DNA of 64,000 bases from Chamaecrista fasciculata (GCA_003254925.1 QANZ01005454.1:159199-223198), one strand, 5' to 3'. Counted from the first letter of the stretch, positions 1-18,554 are shown. Notes: generated from the letters alone by a model not told the origin. Numbers and translations: made by a program.

Positions 1-960
1 ACCCTAAATAGTTTACCAATTACAAATTCATTACAAAAATATTATTTCATTACAAATTCATTATCTCCATTTTCAATACATAACTTGAGCTACAGTGTAA
101 TACATATGTTTGTTTACCAATTATAAACTCATTACAAAAATATTATTTCATTACAACATCATTTCATTACATTTTTCATACTCAATTACAAACATACCCC
201 TATTCAAATACTTATAACTACCTATGCTCTAATACAAATGATAAACTAGAAAATGGACAAGCTTACCTAGTTCAACAAATGAAGGCTGCAAGAGCAATTT
301 GATCGTCTAAGTACCTGCAAGAACTTCACAGGGGGCCCTGCGAAGAATACTCCGACGCTCAAGTTAGTGTATGAGAGATGTGAGAGCAAGAGAATTCTGA
401 AAGGTGAGAAGTAGCTAACCTTAGTCTGCTGGATTGAGCTCTATTTATAGAGCAGGGGGAGAGTGGTGGCCAGCGCGTGGGGCGCACCACGTAGTCAAGC
501 ACGATCTCCACAAGCGGGAGTAGTGGAGACCGAGATTTGCGGGACAAGGCAATCGTGGGTGATTGCGTGTTGCGTTACAGGGCGGGCGCCAGGCGGCTGG
601 AGAGCGTGGGTACGACTAAGTCCGTGACCCACGATCTCCACCAGCGAGGATTGCGGAGCAAGGCAGTCGTGGGTGACTGCGTGTTGATCTGGAGGCGCGC
701 GTCATGACTCTGGATGGATCACGACCGCCCCTATGTGTGCAGAGGGTACACGATTGGCTCGAGTGCGCCTTGCAAGGTTTGGAGGGGAGAAGGGGCCCAG
801 TTCGAGGGCCATTTAGGCGTACGCCCAAATAGTGATGTATCAACAAATATAAAAAAATTATTTGGCAAAATGGTAATTTTTAATACCCTCGTTTATTACA
901 TTTATAACCTTCTCTCTCCCTTCATCATTTCTTACTATTTTATTTTCAAACCAAAACCAG
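1..960 (-). mobile_element. PIF/Harbinger-like non-autonomous element copy, cut by a solo LTR
   Basis: Read on the minus strand, bases 1-238 and 843-960 match, in order, the element interior at about 56650-56960, including the phrases GTAATAAACGAGGGTATT, TAGGGGTATG and repeated GTAATGAAAT. The two parts are contiguous once the LTR at 239-842 is removed. The left end runs up to or off the window, so terminal repeats and target duplication cannot be checked here. The PIF/Harbinger assignment rests on better-preserved relatives at 54723-58345. No transposase is visible. Confidence 0.6.
239..842 (-). mobile_element. Solo LTR (family A), 604 bp
   Basis: On the minus strand the sequence starts TGATACATCACTATTTGGGC and ends AGTTTATCA. 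It is flanked by a perfect 5-bp target-site duplication, ACAAA at 234-238 and 843-847. The same LTR occurs in plus orientation at 55373-55986. A TATA box (TATAAATA on the minus strand near 442-450) and a GC-rich upstream half fit an LTR promoter. No primer-binding site or internal domain adjoins it, so it is a solo LTR left by recombination between two LTRs. It interrupts the MITE-like element of 1-960. Superfamily (Gypsy or Copia) cannot be told from the LTR alone. Confidence 0.9.
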
Positions 961-1014
961 TCAGTTTGTCAGCAACCCTATTTCCTTTTGTCAGCAACCC
1001 TATTTCCTTCACGA

Positions 1015-1960
1015 AAAGAATAAATCACAGAACCAACCAATTCTTCCTCATCCACATCCTTGCAATATTAACCAAACCTTCCCCAAAACTAGAACTCATA
1101 GAAGCATCATTCAACAAATTCACACAGCTCAAAGAGACAGACTCAAAAATAGCATTCCTAAAACCCAATTTCCAAGCCAATTTAAAAGCTTCACAAAGAC
1201 CCCACATCTCAGCTTCAAAAATACCACACTTGCCCAGGAATCTCGCGACACCACCAAGCCACGCTCCACGATGGTCTCTAATAACAACGCCGCAAGCCGC
1301 ACAACCTGAACTTGCACAAAAAGCATCGTCAGAGTTCACTTTAATCACCCCCGAAATTTGAGGGATCCATCTCACCAACCTCTCCTCTTTAGCAACTCTA
1401 TCAGGTAATTGACTCTTACATTTATCATTGAACCACACCATTCACCCACCAATGAATCACTCTCATCGGATCATTAGGCATCACAAAATTAGGATCAAAA
1501 CACTTCTTATTCCTCAATTTCCAAATCAACCAACAAACAAGGCCAAACGTGATACTCCACACACTCCCCTCACCCTTAGAATCAACCTTCAAATTAGTTA
1601 ACAACCAATCCGAAAGATCATCAACAAAAAACGATCTTGAAAATCAGGCACAATTTGATCCCACTCTCTCTTAGCACAAACACAGTCCCTAAGAACATGA
1701 AAAATAGTCTCCATATTCCCCACACAAAAATGACAATTAGGACTACAACCATTCCACTTACTCCTCCTCTCGTTCGTACAAATTCTACCCTTTTCAACCA
1801 TCCACAAAAACATGCGCACTCTCTCAGAGCCATTCCACCCCCAAATCACCTTCCACTTCCTATCACAAACACCTAAATCATCCCCCATTAAGGCAACATA
1901 GAAAAAATTAACAGAAAACACCCCAAAATGATTAAGATCCCATCTCACAGAAAACACCTA
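1015..1960 (-). pseudogene. LINE (non-LTR retrotransposon) 3' relic: zf-RVT plus RNase H
   Basis: Two minus-strand coding fragments lie in the order expected at the end of a plant LINE ORF2. Bases 1598-1957 encode a reverse-transcriptase zinc-binding (zf-RVT) segment with WKVIWGW, a CHFCVGNMETIFHVLRDC cysteine/histidine cluster and nearby tryptophans. Bases 1025-1441 encode an RNase H-like domain with KVNSDDAF, a GVVIRDHRGAW strand and a conserved acidic residue in FEAEMWGLCEAF. The third catalytic Asp position reads ESVSLS instead of ESDSLS, and the C-terminal Asp region is missing. No endonuclease or polymerase domain is present. It is a dead 5'-truncated copy. Confidence 0.8.
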
Positions 1961-3107
1961 AATCATCCCCCATTAAACACCTAAATCATCTCCCATTAAG
2001 TTTCGAACTTTTAATACTCAGCACTTTTTTAATTAACTTTCGATCCAATTATCACTATTTTGTATAAAAAAAATAGACTATTTAAAGTTTGAATATTCAA
2101 AATTGAATGTCTAGAAACTATCTATCAACTTATTTGAACAAATGTGTTTTGTACTTCAACTTAAATTCATGAATTCTAAATGATTTGATGTTGAAACTTG
2201 AAAGTTTAAAAAATTTGTGAATTTTTAAAATTACAAGCCGTTTGTATACCAACTCAAAACTCATTGTCATTGGTTTTTAGTAAATATTATGTTACTTATT
2301 TTTCAAGAAACAGTATCATTGAATAGATTTCTTGTTTCCATTTTCACTGAAATTACGAAATATGACTGAAAACGTGTTTTGTACAATTTTTTTTAGAAAT
2401 GTTTGAAACATTTCCTGAAACAACTGAAAACAGGAAACGCCAAAAAGAAGTTTCCAGTGTTTCCAAAAACAAATTTATGATATTTTGTAACATTACACAA
2501 AAGTAAACTATTTAATCATGTTAATATTATTATTTAGTTATAATCAAACTTAAAAACATATAAAAATTAGCGTTATTCAAGTTAACATAATTTAAATATG
2601 AATAAAAATGATTTTTTGACTTTATAAAACAAACATATTTCTTAAATATTAAAAATTTTGAAATGAAAATAGAATATTAGAAATAAAAACAGAAAATGGA
2701 AACATGAAACATGAAACATTTTCTTAAACCAATCAAGTCCTAACTTTTCGTATTCCCCAAGCCTAGTGTAGAACTCTTATTTTTTTTTGTAACCCAAAAG
2801 GAATACAATTACAAACATCAAATAAATAATAAAACGCAGAAGAAAACCATGAAAAAAAAAAAACACTCATTTAACTAAACACATGCTAACCCGATGGTGG
2901 ACAATTCAGGATCCTCCTGCACAACTTAATTGATCAAAAGAAAATTGCAACAAAGACACAGAAAATTTCCATATTCAAATTTGCTCAACAAAAAAAATGC
3001 CTTTCTTATTTTCTTTTCGTATCACACCCGCAGAAATTAAATGACTAAAACGCCATTGGACCATCAATATTGTATACGGCCTTGAACACCTCGCAGTCTC
3101 GGCTTCT
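1961..3107. other. AT-rich intergenic sequence downstream of UGP
   Basis: No gene is seen. Near 1868-2000 a short phrase, AAACACCTAAATCATCYCCC, occurs three times. Bases 2320-2730 are rich in GAAAC/GTTTC words on both strands, suggesting a decayed fold-back repeat, but no clear termini were found. The UGP 3' untranslated region and polyadenylation site should lie just below 3108. Confidence 0.4.
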
Positions 3108-9066
<5,959 letters not shown>

Positions 9067-9087
9067 TGCGATTGCCAAACTTGAAGA

Positions 9088-9148
9088 GAAGAAGAAGAAG
9101 AAGAAGAAGAAGAAGAAGAAGAAGAAGAAGAAGAAGAAGAAGAAGAAG
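9088..9148. repeat. (GAA)n microsatellite in the UGP 5' leader
   Basis: About 20 GAA units lie 22 bases upstream of the UGP start codon. On the UGP sense strand this is a long TTC (pyrimidine) tract, probably inside the 5' untranslated region. A shorter GA run follows at about 9221-9241. Length is likely to vary between individuals. Confidence 0.9.
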
Positions 9149-9416
9149 AGAGAACAATACAATAATGGTACGTAATGCGAATGCGTAATATGGAGAGAAT
9201 TCGAAGGTTACGAAGTAACGAGAGAGAGAGAGAGTGAGAGGGAGCGATCGTTGTGATATAGGAACGAAAAGTGTGGTGTTGCTTGAAATTGACGTTTTAC
9301 GTTAGAATTGAAGGCCAAGGTGTGCTTTCAGACAGAGTATGTAGCCGAAAATAACGCTCTAACGACCCCGCCTTCTCAATTCTGGGCTTATGGCCCATTC
9401 TTTTAAGTGTAAATTA

Positions 9417-9766
9417 CAATATGGTATCCTATTTTATGGATCAATTTCACTTTGATACCATGTTCTTTCAAAAGTAACACTTTAGTACCATTTTCTTTGC
9501 ATCGTTAACATTTTAATACCATGTTCTTCAAAAGTGACATTTTGGTACCTTTTTTTTTGCACTATTAACACTTTGGTACCCTAACAAAGATAGAACAAGA
9601 TAGCAAATCGTAAAAGAACAGGATACTAAAGTGAAATCGGTCCATTGAACAGAGTATCAAAATGTCACTTTTGAAATAACAAAATACCAAAATATTAATG
9701 GTGCAAAGATCAAGGTATCAAAGTGAAATTAGTCCATAAAATAGGGTACCAAAGTGTAATTTACCC
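9417..9766. mobile_element. Fold-back MITE, GGTACC type, 350 bp, 9-bp TSD
   Basis: The terminal inverted repeats read GTGTAAATTACA on the left and GGGTAAATTACACTTTGG as the complement of the right end. Both arms carry repeated short units ending in TTTGRTACC. A perfect 9-bp target duplication TTCTTTTAA flanks it (9408-9416 and 9767-9775), which is characteristic of Mutator-like transposition. There is no coding capacity. It lies about 350 bases upstream of the UGP ATG, so it sits in or near that promoter. A relative lies at 18555-19008. Confidence 0.9.
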
Positions 9767-9931
9767 TTCTTTTAAACTGGGCTCTACTTTTAATTGTGGG
9801 CTTTTTGTTTAGTGTCAATGTAATGCTTTTATAGGCTCTCTATGACTCTCACATTTTTACCAAAAATTCCGACCAGACAAATATATATACATAATAATAC
9901 ATTACTCATTTTACCAGAAAAATTTGTATGT

Positions 9932-10128
9932 TTTGGAATTATAGTTTAGTTCAAATAAAATATGAAAAGGTAAAAGTAATTTGGTTGTCATAAGGACATA
10001 CATACAGTCAAACAGTTACAGTATCTTTGTAGTGCATATATATATAACTGTTTGACTGTATGTATGTCATGACAACCAAATTACTTTTACCTTTTTATAT
10101 TTTATTTGAACTAAACTATAATTCCAAA
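9932..10128. mobile_element. Near-perfect hairpin MITE, about 197 bp
   Basis: The left arm (TTTGGAATTATAGTTTAG, then TCAAATAAAATATGAAAAGG, to about 10016) is almost perfectly complementary to the right arm from about 10048 to 10128. Between the arms is a short loop containing a TA run. RNA from either strand would fold into one long stem. No unambiguous target duplication is visible because the flanks are AT-rich. Confidence 0.8.
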
Positions 10129-12419
10129 TATATATATCATATATATATTTAATTGTCTTTATCTGTTTTTCAGCTCTATATTCTTTAACTTACATTTTGC
10201 TCAATTTTTACTATTTTTTATATTTTAGAGAACAAAGCATTATATATTTTAGAATTCAAAATTTCAAATACTGACATTGTAATTGAGTTACCATTGAGTC
10301 AAAGTAAATGTGACTTCCTCATTTTGTTTCAACAATTTAAACGCATAACTTTTCAAATTACAGTTGAAAAGAATATAAGGAATTAATTATCAATATTTTT
10401 CAGGGGATTTGTGTAGTGATTATTTTTTGGAGAATTTTAAATGTGATAATTGTTTTTCTTCACATGAATCCGAATGGGAGAAGATTCTCTGGCCTTCAAT
10501 TCCGAGATCAAGACAAGGATATCATACTCATTGTCTGAAAAGATTTCTGTCGTAGATATATAATATTCAAGTAATTTTCATTAGATTATTTGTATAATTA
10601 ATTATTTCTTTCATTTATATAATTATTTTTTATTTTAAATTCATTTTTTAGAAATTTAAATATCATTAATTTTTCATCAAATTATTTTCGTTTGTTTATT
10701 TATATTTAGAGTCACATGGAGATCTAGATGAATGTAAGAAATGAAAAAAGAAAAGGTAAATATTTTCGTTATAAGGATGAGAAAACTTCATCATTTTTCA
10801 GATTTCAGTATCTAGACCTACTCTACAGTTTCACTGTGACAAATTTTATTATTTGTAATTTTTATAATAAAAAATTACAAATTCTCCTCAATACAATTTT
10901 TGAATGAAAAATTATAAACCTTCTCTCATATAATCGTAGGCTAGTAATTTTATAGAACAAAAAAAGGTAAAAGCCCCGCTCTTACTTATAAGGCTCTTTA
11001 TTCTCTTCACTTTTTTATGCAACCAATGTGAAACTTTGAAAACACAAAAAAAAACCCAAACAATTTTGTATGTGATAACAAATCTGCTATACACTTGCCT
11101 CCAACTCAATTTATCATGAATGTACTCAGGCCAAAAAAAAAATTTATCATGAATGTACAAAGTCCAATAGAAATAGATTGTCATCTCATTCGTGACAAAT
11201 GTAAAAAAGGATTTTGCAATAGTTGAATGGAATACATATACAGAATTATTCAATACCTTCTCTGATTGACCTTGTACAAACCATGTACAAGTGTGTCTTC
11301 ATCCAACTATTATTCTGAAGTATGTAAATACAAAAAGTTGATATTCCACTAATTTATTTGAATTACGAATTTAGTGATATTCTTTAGAATTAAGATTAGA
11401 TTACATTCGAACAAAATACACAAAAGAAAAATTCACTCCCTCAGTGAAATGACATTTTTCACTTTAGTGGCGGTATTTATTGACATGACGAATAATATAT
11501 TTGCCACTAGGTTTTGAACTTTCAACGGACCTTAGTTAATGTTCAACTTTCAACTATATTCCATTTGATTATCAAATTATAAAATAATACATAATATCTA
11601 TTTTTTCTTCTTTTTTTTTCGTTTTCTTTATTTCATAATTAAAAAATTACTGTATATATATATATATATTAATTTTATATTGATATTGTCTAATTCGATT
11701 TAGGCTAAAGTAAAAAGGTTAAAACCATTCTTCCAACATCCACTTCAAACTTTAGATTTATTTAACATACAGTTTACTTACCACTACACAAAATCACTGT
11801 GGATATGTAAATATGAACTTAATTATCTAATATAATGGTGTCTCTATCTTGTTTTTGTCTAAGGTGTTTTGGAATGAATATAAGACTTTCACGCCTCCAA
11901 TAAGTTCCATAGCTGGTTTTAGCAAAGTTGGATAGTCAAAGAGTTGGAGATTATTAGGCTCATTAATAATGCAAATTTTGCAATACTATCTAATACTTTG
12001 AATTTTGATGTTCTTGTTCCCCATACTTCAGGTAAATTCTAAATTGTGATCAAATCTTACAAGTTAGAACCATATATCTAGTGCCTAATTAATCAGCACT
12101 TTATTAATTAGGCGTATGAGTTAGCTAGAGTGGAATAGGTTAGATGACAAGGAAATATTTATATTCAACAATAAAATTGATTTTACATACAATCTAATTA
12201 ATAACAAAAATCAAAATAAAAAAAAAATTAATAACAAAAATCCTACTAGAGCTTTTATAAGTGGTAATTAATGATGAGGGTTTGAAAGTAAGTGAGTAGT
12301 GCATGTAATGAGCCAAACAAATAGAATAAGGAAATAAATAACATTTGGATATGATATAAGTGGGAATTTGAGTCAGCAGTCCCAAATCAATTGGACATAT
12401 TCATTTGGGGTTGCCACAT

Positions 12420-12456
<37 letters not shown>

Positions 12457-15400
12457 GAAATTGTGGGTTAAATTAAACAGCCACATTCAATCTTGGATTG
12501 TGGCTCTTGTGGACTAATGAGTCAATTTCTAAAGATATGTGTGCACTTCATGATTGTTTTTTTGTCCGGTCAATCCAACTCTGTAATCCAAGCCAATAAG
12601 ATTCAATTTCTTTACATTCATCTCTCTCGCTTTAATTTCTAGGTTTACAAAGATCATACAATAAGATCTACCTTCGTGTACTACTAGCCCCTTGAAAAAT
12701 TATGTAGATAGTGATCAATTCTTACAAACATATTTAGTGCCTAATTAATTAGCACTTTATCATTTAGGCGTGTCAGTTAGCTATAGAGTGGAATAGGTTA
12801 GATTACAAGAAATATTTATATTCAATTTATTTTTGAAATATTAAAATATACGATTTAGTTGGTTAAAAATCAGAATAATATATTTATATGTTCTTTTATG
12901 GACTAAATAGTATATTATTTTAATCTTTCAGAGATTAAAGAATATATTATGCTGATCTTTCAAAAATTAAACTATGTATTTTAATATTTTAAATATTAAA
13001 TTGTTAATTCAATAATCTTTCAAGGATCAAATTGTTAATTTATTTTATATATATATATATATATATGGTGTCCATTAGTTGCTATTAACTAACACAATTT
13101 CTCACTTGAAAATTTGAAAGGTAAAGGTTGATCTCGGACAAAAAAAAAAGAAGGTTGATCTTCAGCACTTTCCGAATTATGTGGAGTTACTTGAGAACAA
13201 GAGTAACTTTATTAAAAAATACAGAAGTTTTCATTTGACCAAGGGTTTAATATTATTGAGTCAAGAAGTATAGTTAATAAAGAGGATGCAACTTCAATTC
13301 CTTGATTCACTAAAATAAATGCCTAGTAAAGGATATGATTTAATTATGATTTGATTTGATGAATTAATTTTTGTAAATAAGTAAAAATTAACTATTGAGT
13401 GTATCAAATTAAGCGCACATTGTTTGCATCAAGAGAGTTTGGAGAGTATATATATTAAATTGTGATAAAGGGAAAGTGAATATGCCAAATGGAAGGTGGG
13501 CTTCGCACACAGAGAATCCTTCACAATAAGGGAAACAAAGTTAGAAATTGTCAATTTCTCTAAAATCCAATTTTTTGGAGGACTAGCTTGATCAAATGCT
13601 CGTTGCTTAACGTTAGCCTGACTTGGTCATGTGATTCGTTGCTCAACCTTACCAAGATTTAGTCAGAGAGTCATTGCTGCTTATCGTTAGCTTGGCAAGT
13701 TTTATGCACATGAGATTTAGAGGGCTTAAGTTAATAATTAATTAAGTTAAACCCTGCGACTTTACTCACTTCTCTTGGTGCATTTTTCAGTCTCAGTTTT
13801 CTTCTGTTATTTTGTATTTCTCTTTGTGTGACAGTGAAAAAGATTTCGTTTAATTCTATGAAAGTGTCGATTTCTTATAAGTGGGATATTGAAATTAATA
13901 TCTCTTAAGAACAATATCTTAGAGACGCGACTCAAAATTTCTGTGTGCAACCCTAACATTAATCGCTTTTGAACTTTCACTATCGGTCCTAAACTAATAG
14001 TAATCTCTTTCTCTCTCAATAATTGTCTTATCGATAATGAAAATTCATAACTTTGGTTTCAATATCAGTCACTGAATTAAACACTTCTTACTATAGATTA
14101 TAAATTATAACAACTAGTAATTGTGCAATTTTATTTTCCGAAGTAACCACAATAAAAAAGATACACAAGGGTCATAATTTGACTATAATTTAATCCTATA
14201 TCTGAACTTCCACGATGAGAAGATTATTGGTACACCTGAACCACCAATTTTTGACAAAAAAAGACAATAAGAAAAAATCATATACAGAAGAGTTTTATAG
14301 ATAACAATAATCAAATTTCATGGGTGATAATTGATATTACTGTTGAGAGATGAATTTACTTAATAAAGTATATAAGGAATCAATAAATCTTGTTTGGCTA
14401 AAAAAGAAAAAGAAATCATATAAATCTTGTCGATGTTTCAAGTTTGAATATCTATCATGGGCCAAAAAATTCGGAGGAAACGGTACAATTATTTGAGACA
14501 AGTGACTTTTATCCTCGGCTTTGTATGTGTATATATATATATATTCTTACTTACAAAGGATTGAGGCCTATTTATGAATATAATGAACTAATGAAGGAGA
14601 GGAATATGCAATCACCTAGGGACCCAGTGATGGCTACATCAAAGTGGTCATAGTCGTTTGGGTCTATGTTGTGGACACGTCACAAATCATAATATAGGGA
14701 TTTATGACACTATGATATAAGAGTAGATATATTATTAGGATGATTAGGGATGATCAAAATATTTAGATTTAATGTAAACTTTGAAATTTTATTCTATGGA
14801 TATGAATTTTAACTTATACTTAATTTTACCGAGCTCAGGTGTGGTGGTTCATATTTATACTTTACTAATAATAATAAATATTTATTTTCATATATAAATA
14901 ATATAATACTATAAAAAAATTTATAAGAAAATGTTAAATTGTAATGATAAAATATATTTTATAAATATTGAAATTTTTTAATAATACATTCTTATTTATG
15001 ATTTATTTTTTTTATTTTTAGTAATTATTGATGTAAAAAATTTATCAAAATAATTTTTATATTAATTAAAAAATAATTTATTTTAAAATCCGAATATAAG
15101 GAGTAGACTAGATTGAACAACTTATAGTAAATGATAAAACGTGATAATTTTATTAAGAACTGAAGGGCTATATATACACACTGCTATATAATGAAAAGCA
15201 AATAGAAAATAACAACTGAGGGCAAAATTATAATTTCCAACAAACTAACTCTAACAACCAGCTAGTTATAAAACTAATCATGAATTTTTTACAACTACTA
15301 TTAGTACACTTCAGTCCTTCAAAGACTATTAAACGAGTATGAAAATAGAAATTAATTTTAATACTCGCTCATATACAGATTCAAGTATATAGAGATCATA

Positions 15401-15671
15401 GTACTTTACTTATACAACTATATCTTATCTATGATTATCTCTACCTAGGATTCATTAACAATATTTCATTTTGCTTATTTGGGGTTGGATCTAACAAAAA
15501 AATAATTATATCAATTTTAAATAAAAAGTAATAATTTTATTAAAAATTAAAATACTAATTCAAAAAATAATTTCATAATGATCAAAAAATTAAAAATATC
15601 ATTACTTAAAATATAACTAATGAAAATAATTTGCGGAATAAAAATTAATTAAAATTGAAAGAGGTAGTTCA
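10129..15671. other. Gene-free AT-rich intergenic region
   Basis: No credible exon set or domain was recognised on either strand. Contents include TA microsatellites (about 11652-11669, 12422-12453 and 13046-13066), the direct repeat listed at 12079-12825, and otherwise low-complexity AT-rich DNA. Confidence 0.6.
12079..12825 (+). repeat. Pair of about 90-bp direct repeats, 656 bp apart
   Basis: Bases 12079-12168 and 12735-12825 share a long phrase beginning TAGTGCCTAATTAAT and including GTGGAATAGGTTAGAT and AAATATTTATATTCAA, with scattered substitutions and a one-base length difference. Each copy contains a small internal palindrome, CTAATTAAT...ATTAATTAG. No LTR hallmarks (TG...CA ends, primer site) were seen, so this is reported only as a dispersed direct repeat. 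Confidence 0.7.
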
Positions 15672-15679
15672 TGTTGGGA

Positions 15680-15681
<2 letters not shown>

Positions 15682-15745
<64 letters not shown>
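15682..15745. repeat. (TAA)n microsatellite inside the 5' LTR
   Basis: About 21 TAA units start ten bases into the 5' LTR of the TRIM. The 3' LTR has only a few units at the same place, which accounts for most of the 48-bp difference in LTR length. Confidence 0.95.
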
Positions 15746-15746
<1 letters not shown>

Positions 15747-16036
15747 TATTGTTATTGGAAGCATGAATCTGTTGCATCAGATTTGAATTTTAGAGATTTA
15801 GTTTGTTTTTGAATTAGTCATATATATGAGTTAACTAGTGGGTACATGATTTTAGGGAAAAGTAGTTACTTTATTTTATTTATCTTTTATTTAATTATGT
15901 GTATTTTCTCTATAAAAAGGAATCTGATTTGTACCTATTATTATGGAGCTATGAATTAAGCAAAGTTCATGAGAAAAAAGAAAAAAAAAAGGTTTATGAG
16001 AGCTTCGTGTTTCTTCCTCCCCAAAAATCCTAACAG

Positions 16037-16048
16037 TGGTATTAGAGC
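16037..16048 (+). promoter_or_regulatory. Primer-binding site of the TRIM (initiator tRNA-Met type)
   Basis: TGGTATTAGAGC lies one base after the 5' LTR end and differs by one base from the TGGTATCAGAGC used by most plant Copia and TRIM elements. Confidence 0.85.
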
Positions 16049-16754
16049 TTTAGATCCTGAGAGCTTGTGAGGTAGAGTAGCACATCTCTCACATATTGAG
16101 ATGATGTTGCTACAAAGAATTTTGTTAGTGAGAGGATCGAATCCTCGCCATTACTTCATAGATTTGAGATTTGTGTTTAATAATTGCAAGAGCTCGATGA
16201 AAGAATTGATTCGAAGAAGATGAGCAAGTGAGCGTTGCATAAGAAGGGAGAAAAGAAAAAGTGGATCTTTTGTGAGAAGCTTACAAGATTTGACAATTTT
16301 TGGAGAGATGGTGCTCCAATGAGTTAATGATGAGAAAGTGCATCATTGAAGTTTCGAAGAAATGATCCATCAACAAGTTGAAGATTTATTAATTAAACTG
16401 AATTTTCTTGTGAAGAAATTTCAGTTTAAGGGAGGAATTGTTGAGAATTAAAAATAATAATAATATATTGTTACTGGAAGCATGAATCTGTTGCATCATA
16501 TTTGAATTTTAGAGATTTAGTTTGTTTTTGAATTAGTCATATATATGAGTTAACTAGTGGGTACATGATTTTAGGGAAAAGTAGTTATTTTATTTTATTT
16601 ATCTTTTATTTAATTATGTGTATTTCCTCTATAAAAAGGAATCTTATTTGTATATATTATTATGGAGCTATGAATTAAGTAAAATTCATGAGAAAAAAGA
16701 AAAAAAAGATTTATGAGAACTTCCATGTTTCTTCCTCCCAAAAAAATCCTAACA

Positions 16755-18554
16755 GTTCATCATTTTACTTTAGACAAAAATAATTTCATTCTATAGATTA
16801 GAGTAGTCTCACCTATTTAGATAGAATTAAAAAATTATAATTTCATGAGACTAACTTATTTAAAAAAAAAAACATTCTTAGAACTATTTTGTAAATCCGC
16901 ATATCAAATACGTGATTAATTTACTTTGAAACTCATAATTCCAATACTAATTTTTCAATTGGTGTATATGACACCTCCAATCTTTTTCTATTTATAATGC
17001 TCAAAGGACGATGGAGTAAGACGCATAAGTGAACCATGTCCTAGAGATATTCAGTTAATGATGAGTAACATTCGGCCATAAAAATAGTAACATGTTCTCA
17101 TAAAATAGGCCGCATGATATATTTATTATTTCTACAATAACGATGGTCAAAATGACGGTTACATTAATTATTTTTTATTGAACAAATTAATCATTTATCA
17201 ATATCTAACTTAGCAAAAAAGAATAGATTAAAAATAAATAGATCTAAGCCCGGTTAGTTATTAGTTCTAAATAATTATTGTGATTGTTGGAGTAGTAGTT
17301 AATGCATTTATAATTATTATCATTATCCTTTGAATAAACTTAAGGAACCAAAATGAAACTTTGAATAAATTTGAGGGACTAAAATAGGACTTTGGCGTAG
17401 TATTTTTATGAAATTACTATTATACCCTCATTGATTTGGCCTAAATTTAACATAAGGGTGTTATTTGCACGTAATTGAAAACTCAGGGGTGTTATTTGCA
17501 CAAATTAAAAACTCAGGAGTGTTATATGCACTCAACCTAAAACTCAGAGAGTGTCTCTCCATTTTAGCTTAATTATTATCATTATCCTTTTCCAAGTTGG
17601 GGGCATTCCTATTCGCTGCCTCACTCAATTTGTGGCTCATTGGCTCCACCCTCTACAGTAAGAGCCAGAAAAGCGAACATATTGAAATGGAATTAATTAT
17701 TTAATTATTAATTAATATATCTCAGCCAAAGATCTTCCGCCTCATATTTTCAATGTTGACCACAACCTTCCACGTTACGCGACACCTGGCACAACTTATT
17801 AATTCCATTTTTAAAAAACAATAAATATATTAATCATAGATTTATTTTTAAAAAATGTCAATTAATATTTAATAATAAATTTGATATAATTTTGTTGGAT
17901 TTTATTAAAATTATAATGAAAAATTAAAATCTATGAATTATACTTATTGCTAAATTTAAATTAATTATAATAATAATTTTATAGATTAAATATCATAATT
18001 TTTTTAAAATTTAAATTAAGAAATTTATCATTATCCAATACGAATAATCGTAAATAAAATATTATAATCCTTGAATTCAAACTCAAACTTAAACAAACAT
18101 CAAAATCTCTTTTGTATTTTTGAACCAGAAAAATAATTAGATTCTTATACTTGGATGATACCTAAGAAATTTTTATAAAGAGCATTAAAATAATTAAAAA
18201 TAAATATGTGGCCAGGAAAATTGAAGAGTTATTGAGAATATCTGGGTTATAAAGGAAACAGAAACGAGTGTTGTGGATCCACCTGTATTCCTGTCTTTGT
18301 GTTGTACACGTGGCGGCATTTTTAAGGTGGGGGCGGCGAGTGCTGATGACGTGGCGAAAAGCGCAAGCGGAAAGTCCAACTCCCTCACCTGATTGTGACT
18401 CTCTCTCTCTCTGATCCACAAGTCTCGTTAATTTTCAGAGGCTCTAGATATTTTAACCTTTTCTACTCCTCACACGTATGTATAAACTGTACCTTATTAT
18501 TTACTTAATTAATTATTACATGATTATGATTTTCATTCATATGTTTACAATAAA
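16755..18554. other. Gene-free intergenic region
   Basis: No gene was recognised. Bases 18300-18420 are more GC-rich and hold CACGTGGC (about 18308) and TGACGTGGC (about 18349) plus a CT run. This looks like a promoter-type or element-derived patch, but no downstream gene starts here. Bases 17330-17580 carry ACCAAAATGAAAC / GGGACTAAAATAGG phrases reminiscent of the fold-back MITEs. Confidence 0.5.
17452..17550 (+). repeat. Three imperfect tandem units of about 30 bp
   Basis: Units begin near 17454, 17483 and 17513. Each contains GGGTGTTATTTGCAC, or GAGTGTTATATGCAC in the last, and they are separated by AATTGAAAACTCAG-like spacers. It is part of a longer phrase that ends in GAGTGTCTCTCC, possibly a decayed repeat element. 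Confidence 0.7.

Larger units (their letters stand above)
15672..16754 (+). mobile_element. TRIM (miniature LTR retrotransposon), 1083 bp, complete
   Basis: Two LTRs, 15672-16035 and 16439-16754, both start TGTTGRGAATTAA and end AATCCTAACA. They are nearly identical except for an expanded TAA tract in the 5' copy. The element is flanked by a perfect 5-bp target duplication GTTCA (15667-15671 and 16755-16759). One base after the 5' LTR is a primer-binding site, TGGTATTAGAGC, one base off the plant initiator-tRNA-Met complement TGGTATCAGAGC. A polypurine tract, AAGGGAGGAA, precedes the 3' LTR. The internal domain is only about 400 bp and has no gag or pol, so it depends on another element's proteins. 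Confidence 0.95.

Noticed and set aside
714..1361. 215-codon plus-strand open frame
   Set aside because: It runs antisense across a solo LTR end and a LINE RNase H relic, and resembles no protein that I recognise.
12079..12825. LTR pair
   Set aside because: The direct repeats lack TG...CA ends, a target duplication and a primer-binding site.
18162..18419. Possible gene start near the CACGTGGC and TGACGTGGC motifs
   Set aside because: No exon structure, domain or downstream coding region follows on either strand, and the frame is short.
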